Shown: positions 15,373 through 22,249 of the stretch, one piece after another
How the letters are laid out: the number at the start of each line of letters is the position of its first letter
Numbering within the stretch: the stretch's first letter is position 1
Assembly: GCA_002297815.1 (NCBI GenBank)
Contig: DBKH01000067.1
Location: forward strand, 1-23,879
Direction: 5' to 3'
From: Bacteroidales bacterium UBA755
Lineage (GTDB): Bacteria; Bacteroidota; Bacteroidia; Bacteroidales; UBA932
DNA length: 23,879 bases
The notes under the pieces: model-generated
Seen by the model: the letters and a program-made list of their open reading frames with translations, nothing else
What the model was told of the DNA's origin: nothing
Databases searched by the model: none
Translations under genes and position numbers: made by a program

Positions 15373-15710
15373 TGAGGCTGTTTGTTATGACTTACAGCCA
15401 GTTGATTTAATAGTTCCAAGCGTAGAACTGGTACTTCAGTACATATTGATGAAGGCGTTCCGTGAATCCTCACCGACATCATCACGAGTGGCCGCAATAA
15501 GGACTCGACTCCGCTTGTACCCTAACATGAGGCCTCAATGCATGAGGATACGGGTTGACATTCCGGTGCTGGAGAGAATGGACGACATTCTTAGACGATT
15601 ATGTCGTTCAAAGCCGACAAATGGAGGGGGGGGGCGACGGCACTTCGCGGCAAAATTGTCGTTCTATCTCTCAACTTTTGGGTCTGGAGGTAGGTGTGAT
15701 TTGTAAATCA

Positions 15711-15742
15711 TTGTTAATAAATAGTTTAGTTACATATCTTTG
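15711..15742 (+). promoter_or_regulatory. Strong-looking promoter with no gene behind it
   Basis: TATCTTTG at 15735-15742 with a TTG at 15711-15713, 21 nt upstream: good Bacteroidota -7/-33 geometry. It points at 15750-16060, where no convincing ORF exists but strong hairpins do, so the product may be an untranslated RNA or a long leader. Confidence 0.6.
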
Positions 15743-15886
15743 GCGATTTATAACTCAAGGTAACGTGCTAACTATATGATAATTAATGTATTATCCACCA
15801 CTCGCTAGCACTGAACATGTTGCGTTTAGGCATGGAGTGGGTGGTACTACTTCTCGTGAAAATGAAGCGATTTACCTTGCGTTGGC

Positions 15887-15967
15887 CCGTTGCTTGGAGG
15901 ACATGGCGGCCTTTTACCCGGATAGGGCGCGCGAAGCGCGTAGGCCGCCATGCCCTCCAAACAACGG
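15887..15967. repeat. Long imperfect inverted repeat, GC-rich
   Basis: Arms 15887-15911 and 15943-15967 are 25 nt each and complementary except at two positions, around a 31-nt GC-rich centre that contains a further GCGC/GCGC pairing. Much more GC-rich than its surroundings. It could be a hairpin RNA, a recombination site or a mobile-element end; it has no terminator-like U-run. Confidence 0.8.
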
Positions 15968-16069
15968 AGCCCCTAACCGAAGATAGCAATGATAGCGTCC
16001 AACAACGCTATGCTTTGTAAGAACTTCAAGGTACAACTCAGATATAAAGTATTTGTCTGTACAGGCTAT

Positions 16070-16077
16070 CAAAGATA
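16070..16077 (-). promoter_or_regulatory. Minus-strand -7 element, possible original cas operon promoter
   Basis: Reads TATCTTTG on the minus strand, directed toward cas9 but about 700 nt away from it. No -33 TTTG at the right spacing. If the cas9 5' end was once adjacent, this could have been its promoter. Confidence 0.35.
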
Positions 16078-16143
16078 TATGCCTAAACACATACTATTGG
16101 ACTTGATCCGAAAGGATAAGATGCGAATCAGAGAGAAAATCAT

Positions 16144-16151
16144 TACCTTTG
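16144..16151 (+). promoter_or_regulatory. prfB promoter, -7 element
   Basis: TACCTTTG matches TAnnTTTG, 27 nt before the prfB ATG at 16179. Confidence 0.6.
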
Positions 16152-16178
16152 CAGGAACAAATTTAAAATGGAGAGCAG

Positions 16179-17328
16179 ATGATACTAAAGGATCAGATTG
16201 AGGCTCTGCATCAGCGGTTGGAGACGTTGGGGAGGTGTCTTTGACATCCCCGGTAAACGTGGGCAGGTAGCCGCATTGCAGAAGAAGACGGAGTCGCCGG
16301 ATTTTTGGAACGACCCTAAGGCCGCCGAGGTGTTCATGAAGAACCTTAACAGCGTAAAGTCTTGGGTGACTGGGTTTGACAAGGCCTCTACCGAGGTGGA
16401 TGACCTTGATGTGTTGTACGATTTCGCCAAGGAAAGTCTCGGCGGAAGTACGGACGAGACTGTCACCACAGCGGAGACGCAGGAGCTTGAGGAATCATAT
16501 TCAAAAGCGGTTGAGGACATTGAGGCATTGGAGCTTAGGAATATGTTAGGTTCGGAGGGGGATAACCTCGGAGCCGTGCTGACGATTAATTCCGGGGCGG
16601 GCGGCACCGAGGCGAACGACTGGAGTGCGATGCTGATGAGGATGTACATGCGCTGGGGCGAGAGGAACGGCTACAAAGTGACAGTAACTGACCTTCTTGA
16701 GGGTGATGAGGCAGGAATCAAGTCGGCCACCATCCAGGTCGAGGGCGACTACGCCTACGGCTATCTCAAGGCAGAGAATGGAGTGCACAGACTCGTACGT
16801 CTTTCACCGTTCAACGCACAGGGCAAGCGTCAGACCACATTCTCGTCCGTTTTCGTCTATCCGCTGGTGGACGACACAATCAACATCGAGATAAACCCTT
16901 CGGACTTGGAATGGGACACGTTCCGTTCCGGTGGCCACGGTGGCCAGAATGTCAACAAGGTCGAGACCGGTGTGCGCGTGCGGCATATTCCTTCGGGAAT
17001 AGTCGTAGAGAACACGGAGTCCCGCTTCCAGCAGGACAACCGGCAGAACGCCCTGCGCATCCTGCGGTCAAGGCTTTACGACCTGGAACTGAAGAAGCGT
17101 CAGGAGAAACAGGCCGAGATAGAGGGCACGAAAAAGAAGATCGAGTGGGGCTCCCAGATCCGCTCCTACGTCCTGCATCCGTACAAGATGGTCAAGGACC
17201 TGCGGACGGGATATTCCACTGCCGACACCCAAGGCGTGCTGGACGGTGACCTGAACGAGTTCATGAAACGCTACCTGATGCAGGAGGGTTCCGGTGGTGC
17301 TACGGCTCCTATTGAAGACATCGACTGA
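16179..17328 (+). CDS. prfB: Peptide chain release factor 2, with programmed +1 frameshift
   Basis: Releases finished peptides at UGA and UAA codons. Translation starts at 16179 (MILKDQIEALHQRLETLGRC), reaches CTT TGA at 16239-16244, and must slip +1 to continue as DIPGKRGQVAALQKK in the frame that ends at 17328; the coding sequence is 16179-16241 joined to 16243-17328, about 382 residues. The RF2 tripeptide SPF (RLSPFNAQGKRQT) selects stop codons, and GGQ (SGGHGGQNVNKVETG) enters the peptidyl transferase centre. Without the frameshift the conserved N-terminal helix would be lost. An in-frame TAA at 16164-16166 excludes a longer frame-0 start. It is 24 nt upstream of the fumarase gene and probably shares its transcript. 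Confidence 0.95.
16228..16245 (+). promoter_or_regulatory. RF2 autoregulatory frameshift site
   Basis: The site reads GGGGAGG-tgt-CTT-TGA-C: an internal Shine-Dalgarno-like GGGGAGG three bases before the slippery CTT, then UGA followed by C, the classic E. coli-type arrangement. When RF2 is scarce, the slow UGA lets ribosomes shift +1, so RF2 controls its own level. Confidence 0.93.
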
Positions 17329-17352
17329 TAATCACTAAAATATTTCATTAAT

Positions 17353-18969
17353 ATGGCTGAATTCAAATATGCTCCGATGTTCCAGTTGGGACCGGACACA
17401 ACAGAGTACTACAAGCTGACAAGCGAGGGCGTGTCTCTTGGCGAGTTTGAGGGTCATCCTATTCTCAAGGTGGCTCCAGAGGCTTTGACCATGCTTGCGA
17501 ACGCTGCTTTCAGAGATGTGAACTTCCTTCTGAGGCCGGCTCACAACCAGCAGGTTGCCAAGATCCTGAGCGATCCTGAGGCTTCCGACAACGACAAATA
17601 CGTGGCTCTGCGCTTCCTGCGCAACGCCGAGGTGGCCGCGAAGGGCAAACTGCCTTTCTGCCAGGACACCGGCACCGCAATCATTCACGGAGAGAAGGGC
17701 CAGCAGGTTTGGACCGGATTCGATGATGCGGAGGCTCTCTCCAAGGGCGTTTACAAGACCTACACCGAGGAGAATCTGCGCTACAGCCAGAACGCTCCGC
17801 TGGACATGTATAAGGAGATCAACACGAAGTGCAACCTTCCTGCCCAGATCGACATCGAGGCCGAGGAGGGTATGGAATATAAGTTCCTCTGCGTAGTGAA
17901 GGGTGGCGGCTCAGCCAACAAGACCTATCTCTACCAGATGACAAAGGCCGTGCTCAATCCCGGCACTCTCGTGCCTTTCCTCGTGGAGAAGATGAAGACT
18001 CTCGGAACTGCTGCCTGCCCTCCTTATCACATCGCTTTCGTGATCGGTGGCACATCGGCCGAGAAGAACCTTCTGACAGTCAAGCTGGCTTCCACACATT
18101 ACTATGACGCTCTCCCAACCACAGGTGACGAGACCGGACGTGCTTTCCGTGACATCGAGCTTGAAAAGCAGGTGCTTGAAGAGGCCTACAAGATCGGTCT
18201 CGGAGCTCAGTTCGGAGGCAAATATTTCGCCCACGATGTCCGAATCATCCGTCTGCCTCGCCACGGAGCGAGCTGCCCGATTGGCCTTGGAGTAAGCTGC
18301 TCTGCTGACCGCAACATCAAGGCGAAGATCAACAAGGACGGAGTTTGGATCGAGAAGTTGGACGATAATCCAACTCGTTGGATTCCAGAGTCTTTGCGTA
18401 ACGCCGGAGAGGGTGAAGGCGTTGTCGTTGACCTAGACAAGCCGATGAGCGAGATCTGCAAGCTCCTGAGCCAGTATCCTGTCTCGACTCGTCTAAGTCT
18501 TAACGGGACTATCATCGTGGCCCGTGACATCGCGCATGCCCGCCTTAAGGAAAGACTTGACAGGGGCGAGGATCTCCCGCAGTATTTCAAGGATCATCCG
18601 GTCTTCTATGCCGGACCTGCCAAGACACCAAAGGGAATGGCCTGCGGCTCAATGGGACCTACCACGGCAAACCGTATGGACCCTTACGTCGATCTCTTCC
18701 AGGATCACGGCGGCAGCATGATCATGATCGCCAAGGGCAACCGTACCCAGGCTGTCACCGACGCGTGCAAGAAGCACGGTGGATTCTACCTCGGCTCAAT
18801 CGGTGGTCCCGCCGCCATTCTCTCCTACGAGAGCATCAAGAGCATCGAATGCGTTGAATATCCTGACCTCGGAATGGAGGCCATCTGGAAGATCCGTGTG
18901 GAGAACTTCCCTGCGTTCATACTCGTCGATGACAAGGGTAACGACTTCTTTAAACAGCTTGGGCTATAA
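17353..18969 (+). CDS. fum: Class I fumarate hydratase, iron-sulfur type
   Basis: Interconverts fumarate and malate in the cytoplasm, in Bacteroidales mainly in the reductive branch leading to succinate. Full length at 538 residues, with both the alpha and beta parts of class I fumarase on one chain. Cluster cysteines are C103 (KLPFCQDTGTA), C222 (GTAACPPYHIAF) and C316 (GLGVSCSADRN). Their spacings of 119 and 94 residues equal those of the structurally characterised Leishmania enzyme (133, 252, 346). The C-terminal part carries ARDIAHARLKERLDRGE, YAGPAKTPKGMACGSMGPTT and KGNRTQ. Clearly intact. The oxygen-sensitive [4Fe-4S] form suits an anaerobe. It sits 24 nt behind prfB. Confidence 0.96.
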   Translation: MAEFKYAPMFQLGPDTTEYYKLTSEGVSLGEFEGHPILKVAPEALTMLANAAFRDVNFLLRPAHNQQVAKILSDPEASDNDKYVALRFLRNAEVAAKGKLPFCQDTGTAIIHGEKGQQVWTGFDDAEALSKGVYKTYTEENLRYSQNAPLDMYKEINTKCNLPAQIDIEAEEGMEYKFLCVVKGGGSANKTYLYQMTKAVLNPGTLVPFLVEKMKTLGTAACPPYHIAFVIGGTSAEKNLLTVKLASTHYYDALPTTGDETGRAFRDIELEKQVLEEAYKIGLGAQFGGKYFAHDVRIIRLPRHGASCPIGLGVSCSADRNIKAKINKDGVWIEKLDDNPTRWIPESLRNAGEGEGVVVDLDKPMSEICKLLSQYPVSTRLSLNGTIIVARDIAHARLKERLDRGEDLPQYFKDHPVFYAGPAKTPKGMACGSMGPTTANRMDPYVDLFQDHGGSMIMIAKGNRTQAVTDACKKHGGFYLGSIGGPAAILSYESIKSIECVEYPDLGMEAIWKIRVENFPAFILVDDKGNDFFKQLGL

Positions 18970-18988
18970 TGTCTTGAATAGTGAATAT

Positions 18989-19021
18989 GCCACAGCGTTG
19001 TCGCAAAGAACCTGCGGTGGC
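18989..19021 (+). terminator. Hairpin after fumarase, weak terminator or attenuator
   Basis: GCCACAGC (18989-18996) and GCGGTGGC (19014-19021) pair at 7 of 8 positions around a 17-nt loop in the 77-nt gap before the hydrolase gene. No U-run follows, so termination is uncertain. Confidence 0.35.
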
Positions 19022-19046
19022 TCTATAATATTCAGAAAGATTTAGG

Positions 19047-20741
19047 ATGAAAAATATTATCACCCTGATGATTGCGGTTGTGCTGCCTATCCTTATGGCA
19101 GCGCAGCCGCAATCTTCATTTAAACTAGAGTGGGCTTCGACCGGCTCGCATTGTGTCATCGGTGGCGGCTCGTCATTGGAGTTTCAAAAAAAAGCCTTCA
19201 ATCATTCCGCTTGGCGTGGGGAGAAGGTGTTTGCCCAAGCTGTGATCTCGTCCGATTCAGAACTGAACGACGTGAAGTTGTCGGTTTCCGATCTGCGTAA
19301 CGGAAAATCCGTTATCTCCTCAGAAAACATCACTCTCCAGTTTGTCACCTTCGTGATTTCGGACTTGCTAGACTCGACAAAGTTCGGCCAATGCGGCTCA
19401 CGTGAGGATAAATCCAAGTGGGGCGAAGTCCTTGTTGCTGATGTGCTTGACCTTGCGGAATCCATGAATATTCCGGCAGGGCGCAGGCAGCCTGTCTGGA
19501 TGACTGTAGGTGTGCCTTCCGATGCGAAGCCTGGCAAATATTCAGGCCGGCTGACCGTCTCATCCACCGGTGCGAAGTCCCGCAGCCTCAATGTGGAACT
19601 GGTCGTGTCCGAGCATATTCTTCCTCCTGCCTACGAATGGACGTTCCATCTGGATCTGTGGCAGAATCCATATTCAGTGGCCCGCTATGTGGGTGTTCCG
19701 CTTTGGAGTGACGCTCATTTCGAGGCTATGCGTCCGGTGATGAAGATGCTTGCGGATGCCGGGCAGAAATCCGTCACGGCCACCATCATGAACCGCCCGT
19801 GGAACGGTCAGACCGAAGATGCGTTCGGCTCGATGGTCACGAAGATCCGTCGCATTGACGGTACATGGCTTTATGACTACACGATTTTCGACCGTTGGGT
19901 GGAGTTCATGTTCTCTCTAGGAATAGACCAGCAGATCAACTGTTACTCAATGATTCCGTGGGCGTTGTCGTTTGACTACTACGATCAGGCGACCTCCTCT
20001 AACGCGACAATCCAAGCTACGCCCGGCAGTCCGGAGTACAATGAATATTGGGGCTCTTTCATAGCTGACTTTGCCACGCATCTGAAATCGAAAGGCTGGT
20101 TCGAGAAGACCATGATCGCGATGGACGAGCGTCCTATGGAGTCGATGCAGGCTGTGCTGACACTTATTCGCAAGATTGAGCCTGACTTCAAAATTTCTTT
20201 GGCCGGAAACTATCATGAGCCAATCAACTATGAGATAACCGATTTCAGTGAGGGTTTCGGTCCGATGAAAGAGTTCCCGGAATCTGCTAAGGCCAAGAGA
20301 AAGGAACTAGGATTGATAACGACTTTCTACACTTGTTGCGCTGAGGCATATCCGAATCTTTTTGTGATTTCAGACCCTGACGAGGCTGCATGGCTGGGCT
20401 GGTTCGCACAGGCCGAGAACTATGACGGTTATCTCCGCTGGGCCTACAACAGCTGGACCTTGGATCCGCTCACGGATACCCGTTTTCGCACCTGGCCTGC
20501 CGGTGACTGTTTCGTAGTCTATCCGGGCGGTCGCGGCAGCATTCGTTTCGCCAAGCTCACCGAGGGGATCCAGGATTTCGAGAAGGTCCGCATCCTTCGT
20601 GCCCAATGGCAGAAGGATGGTGATGAGGCCAAACTCAGCCAACTAGCCGAAATCCTTAAGCCTTTCACGTCCGAGAAGATTCTCGAAGAAGGACCGACCA
20701 AAGCCCTCACCACCGCTAAGTCGTTCCTTGACAGGCAATAG
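19047..20741 (+). CDS. Secreted GH123-like glycoside hydrolase (DUF4091)
   Basis: 564 residues with a signal peptide (KNIITLMIAVVLPILMAA, cleavage likely near residue 20), so exported. Residues about 25-190 form a beta-sandwich-like N-terminal domain; 195-560 match the GH123/DUF4091 catalytic barrel. A D360-E361 pair in MIAMDERPMES corresponds in position and context to the catalytic Asp-Glu of the Bacteroides beta-N-acetylgalactosaminidase BvGH123 (about 361/362), which works by substrate-assisted catalysis. Further family segments are LRWAYNSWTLDPLTDTRF, WPAGDCFVVYPG and RFAKLTEGIQDFEKVR. The likely substrate is a terminal beta-GalNAc on host or microbial glycans, inferred from family only. 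No SusC/SusD pair is nearby. A terminator-like hairpin follows at 20761-20791. Confidence 0.82.
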   Translation: MKNIITLMIAVVLPILMAAQPQSSFKLEWASTGSHCVIGGGSSLEFQKKAFNHSAWRGEKVFAQAVISSDSELNDVKLSVSDLRNGKSVISSENITLQFVTFVISDLLDSTKFGQCGSREDKSKWGEVLVADVLDLAESMNIPAGRRQPVWMTVGVPSDAKPGKYSGRLTVSSTGAKSRSLNVELVVSEHILPPAYEWTFHLDLWQNPYSVARYVGVPLWSDAHFEAMRPVMKMLADAGQKSVTATIMNRPWNGQTEDAFGSMVTKIRRIDGTWLYDYTIFDRWVEFMFSLGIDQQINCYSMIPWALSFDYYDQATSSNATIQATPGSPEYNEYWGSFIADFATHLKSKGWFEKTMIAMDERPMESMQAVLTLIRKIEPDFKISLAGNYHEPINYEITDFSEGFGPMKEFPESAKAKRKELGLITTFYTCCAEAYPNLFVISDPDEAAWLGWFAQAENYDGYLRWAYNSWTLDPLTDTRFRTWPAGDCFVVYPGGRGSIRFAKLTEGIQDFEKVRILRAQWQKDGDEAKLSQLAEILKPFTSEKILEEGPTKALTTAKSFLDRQ

Positions 20742-20760
20742 TGTGGAATATTATACAATT

Positions 20761-20791
20761 ATGTCCGGAGAGAGTCATTTTCTCCGGACAT
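20761..20791 (+). terminator. Terminator after the GH123-like gene
   Basis: ATGTCCGGAGA and TCTCCGGACAT form a perfect 11-bp stem around a 9-nt loop, followed by TTTCCCCTT. It begins 20 nt after the stop. Strong stem, short U-run. Confidence 0.7.
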
Positions 20792-20838
20792 TTCCCCTTG
20801 CTATACGATGACCTTTCATTTTTGTTATGTGAATAAAA

Positions 20839-21097
20839 ACCGAGGGGTGAAGCGGAGAGCCTTACGGCTCAGAGTGAGGAATGACTACAGAAATCACCCT
20901 AAAGACATCTGTAGTGGCTTCGCACTCTCTCAACCTTGCCGAAACGCACTCGCCTATAGGCTCGTACCCTGACAAGTCTGATAATCCCCACCTCTATGGC
21001 GACTATCACAAGATGTTGGCCTGTTCTCATGGAAATTTATTATTGATTGAAAGAAAATGAGAGAACAGCCGTCCTTGTTTTGTAGTACCCCCTCGGT
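20839..21097 (+). ncRNA. Probable structured RNA of unknown class, about 260 nt
   Basis: The element is closed by ACCGAGGGG (20839-20847) with CCCCTCGGT (21089-21097), a perfect 9-bp long-range stem. Inside are GAGCC-ttac-GGCTC (20857-20870); an extended hairpin AGAGTG/CACTCT (20871-20876 with 20923-20928) enclosing an 8-by-8 bulge and CTACAGA/TCTGTAG (20885-20891 with 20908-20914); and CTGTTCTC/GAGAACAG (21021-21028 with 21061-21068). No believable ORF. A strong terminator follows at 21115-21154, which favours the plus strand, but no TAnnTTTG promoter is clear and the minus strand is not excluded. It does not match tmRNA, RNase P RNA or SRP RNA landmarks that I know; a 6S-like RNA is conceivable because of the bulged central hairpin. 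Confidence 0.5.
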
Positions 21098-21114
21098 ATG
21101 TGACAATAAAAACA

Positions 21115-21154
21115 AAAAGCAAGCATCCCTTTTAGGGAAAAGATGCTTGCTTTT
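21115..21154. terminator. Strong terminator, usable on both strands
   Basis: AAAAGCAAGCATC (21115-21127) and GATGCTTGCTTTT (21142-21154) form a perfect 13-bp stem. The plus strand ends in TTTTACTTCTTT; the minus strand continues into TTTTTGTTTTTATTG. Confidence 0.85.
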
Positions 21155-21448
21155 ACTTCTTTCTCTCAAAAATAAATTTCCGCCACAAAATTAAGAATGT
21201 TTTTTCATTTTGTCAAGAGAATCCGGAAGAAATTTTGTCACTCTCTTGTTCTCTTTTGGTGTCTTCGAGAAGATTCACTCTGAAATTGTTTCTTTCTTGT
21301 GCGGCCGGAGTGAAAATCGAAGATTTTTATGTAAGTTTGTGGCTGCAATGGTTCGAAAGAGCATTGTGGAAATATTTATAATAGCGTTTGCTATTTATTC
21401 GGAACACTCAAAACTTGGCAGTTTTATAAATCAACTCCGGATAAGTCA
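21155..21448. other. AT-rich spacer before the modification genes
   Basis: No supported gene. A plus-strand TAAGTTTG (21332-21339) fits the -7 consensus and could start the transcript of the methyltransferase operon, without a clear -33. A 34-codon ORF at 21347-21451 (MVRKSIVEIFIIAFAIYSEH...) starts only 8 nt after it, which makes translation from that promoter unlikely. Confidence 0.4.
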
Positions 21449-21562
21449 GTGAACGTCCGCGTATTGCGTGGATGTGACTTTTCCGTTGATGGGTTTGCCA
21501 AGACCTTGAGTGTGGATGGGGAATATCCACGCTCTCGTTTTCTGTCTTGGCACCTCCGATAA
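21449..21562 (+). CDS. Possible leader ORF, 37 residues
   Basis: From a GTG overlapping the stop of the previous tiny ORF, it reads VNVRVLRGCDFSVDGFAKTL and ends FLSWHLR. The DNA is highly folded (stems at 21496-21552), so the ORF may be a by-product of structure. It ends 39 nt before the methyltransferase start. Not recognised, weak support. Confidence 0.22.
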   Translation: MNVRVLRGCDFSVDGFAKTLSVDGEYPRSRFLSWHLR

Positions 21563-21597
21563 GTCGCTTTCGCTATGGAATTATAAAAGCGAAAGCG
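21496..21597 (+). promoter_or_regulatory. Nested hairpins directly upstream of the methyltransferase start
   Basis: TGCCAAGAC (21496-21504) pairs with GTCTTGGCA (21544-21552) and encloses GTGGAT/ATCCAC (21512-21517 with 21525-21530). A separate perfect 10-bp stem CGCTTTCGCT/AGCGAAAGCG (21565-21597) ends 4 nt before the ATG. This last hairpin could mask the initiation region, suggesting translational control of the modification genes. Confidence 0.55.
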
Positions 21598-21601
21598 CAG
21601 A

Positions 21602-22249
21602 ATGGCCACCCAGATCAAGTCCAAGGAACGGGTGTCGGCTCACGGTGAGGTGTTCACGAACCTCCGTGAGGTGAATGCGATGCTCGACCTTGTGAAGCCG
21701 GAGACGGAGCGGATCGACTCCCGTTTCCTGGAGCCGGCGTGCGGTGACGGGAACTTCCTCATCGAGATTCTAAGCCGCAAACTCGCGGTCTGCGAGGCCC
21801 GCGTCAAAGCCCGGCAATATTCCCAGCTCCAGTACGAGCACGACGCCGTCTGGGCTGTCTCAAGCATTTACGGCATCGAGATTCTCTCCGACAACACCAC
21901 CGCCTGCCGCGAAAGGCTCCTGAACCACTTCACGGAGCAGTACACACGATTGTTCAAATCCAAGTGCAAAGACTCCTGCATCGAGTCCGTCCGCTACATC
22001 CTCTCCAAGAACATCATCCACGGCGACGCCCTCACCTACAGGCGCGCGGACAAGCCCGACGAATGGATCCGCATCAGCGAATGGAGCTTCATCGGAGGCG
22101 ACAAAGTCAACCGGCGCGACTACGAATTCTCCTACCTGGCCGGTGAATATGAAAGCGACGGCCTCTTCTCAGACATCCCGGTGGAAACATTCGCTCCCGT
22201 CCATTTCTTGAATATAAACGCGCAGACCTATGGCGACAAACAACTATAA
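21602..22249 (+). CDS. Methyltransferase-like protein lacking a catalytic motif IV
   Basis: 215 residues with the amino-end motifs of an N6-adenine DNA methyltransferase: motif X region GEVFTNLREVNAMLDLV (15-31), SAM-binding motif I FLEPACGDGNFLIEIL (42-57), motif II SIYGIEILSDNT (88-99), and a motif III-like IIHGDALTY (138-146). The NPPY-type catalytic motif IV and a target recognition domain are absent. Its last 20 nt overlap the start of the next gene, indicating tight coupling. It may be a SAM-binding or regulatory subunit for the neighbour, or the remnant of a duplicated methyltransferase. GC-rich throughout. Confidence 0.75.
   Translation: MATQIKSKERVSAHGEVFTNLREVNAMLDLVKPETERIDSRFLEPACGDGNFLIEILSRKLAVCEARVKARQYSQLQYEHDAVWAVSSIYGIEILSDNTTACRERLLNHFTEQYTRLFKSKCKDSCIESVRYILSKNIIHGDALTYRRADKPDEWIRISEWSFIGGDKVNRRDYEFSYLAGEYESDGLFSDIPVETFAPVHFLNINAQTYGDKQL

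Larger units (their letters stand above)
15373..16143. other. About 770 nt without a convincing gene, replacing the expected cas9 start
   Basis: ORFs here are short, overlap in several frames and resemble nothing I know. What is visible: a G9 tract (15626-15634), a plus-strand promoter (15711-15742), a long inverted repeat (15887-15967), a 7-bp hairpin ATAGCGT/ACGCTAT (15992-16011) and a minus-strand TATCTTTG (16070-16077). The segment begins exactly where Cas9 homology stops and ends at the prfB promoter. Confidence 0.6.

Noticed and set aside
15074..15706. 210-residue plus-strand ORF spanning the cas9 5' end
   Set aside because: Mostly antisense to cas9 codons; the remainder runs through the G9 tract and low-information sequence.
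15822..15977. Possible integron attC site around the long inverted repeat (GTTTAGG and CCCTAAC at its edges)
   Set aside because: The core triplets are in the wrong order for attC and there is no integrase or cassette.
16014..16045. Weak similarity to the anti-repeat (AAGAAC...TACAA...TCAGA) upstream of cas9
   Set aside because: Needs several gaps and mismatches and lacks the repeat 5' part; far weaker than 7525-7571.
15989..16201. 70-residue plus-strand ORF before prfB
   Set aside because: It overlaps the prfB promoter and start and resembles no family. Only its MPKHILLDL part is kept, as a speculative finding about cas9.
20839..21097. tmRNA or RNase P RNA at the structured region
   Set aside because: No tag-peptide ORF or tRNA-like ends, and none of the conserved RNase P core sequences that I could find on either strand.
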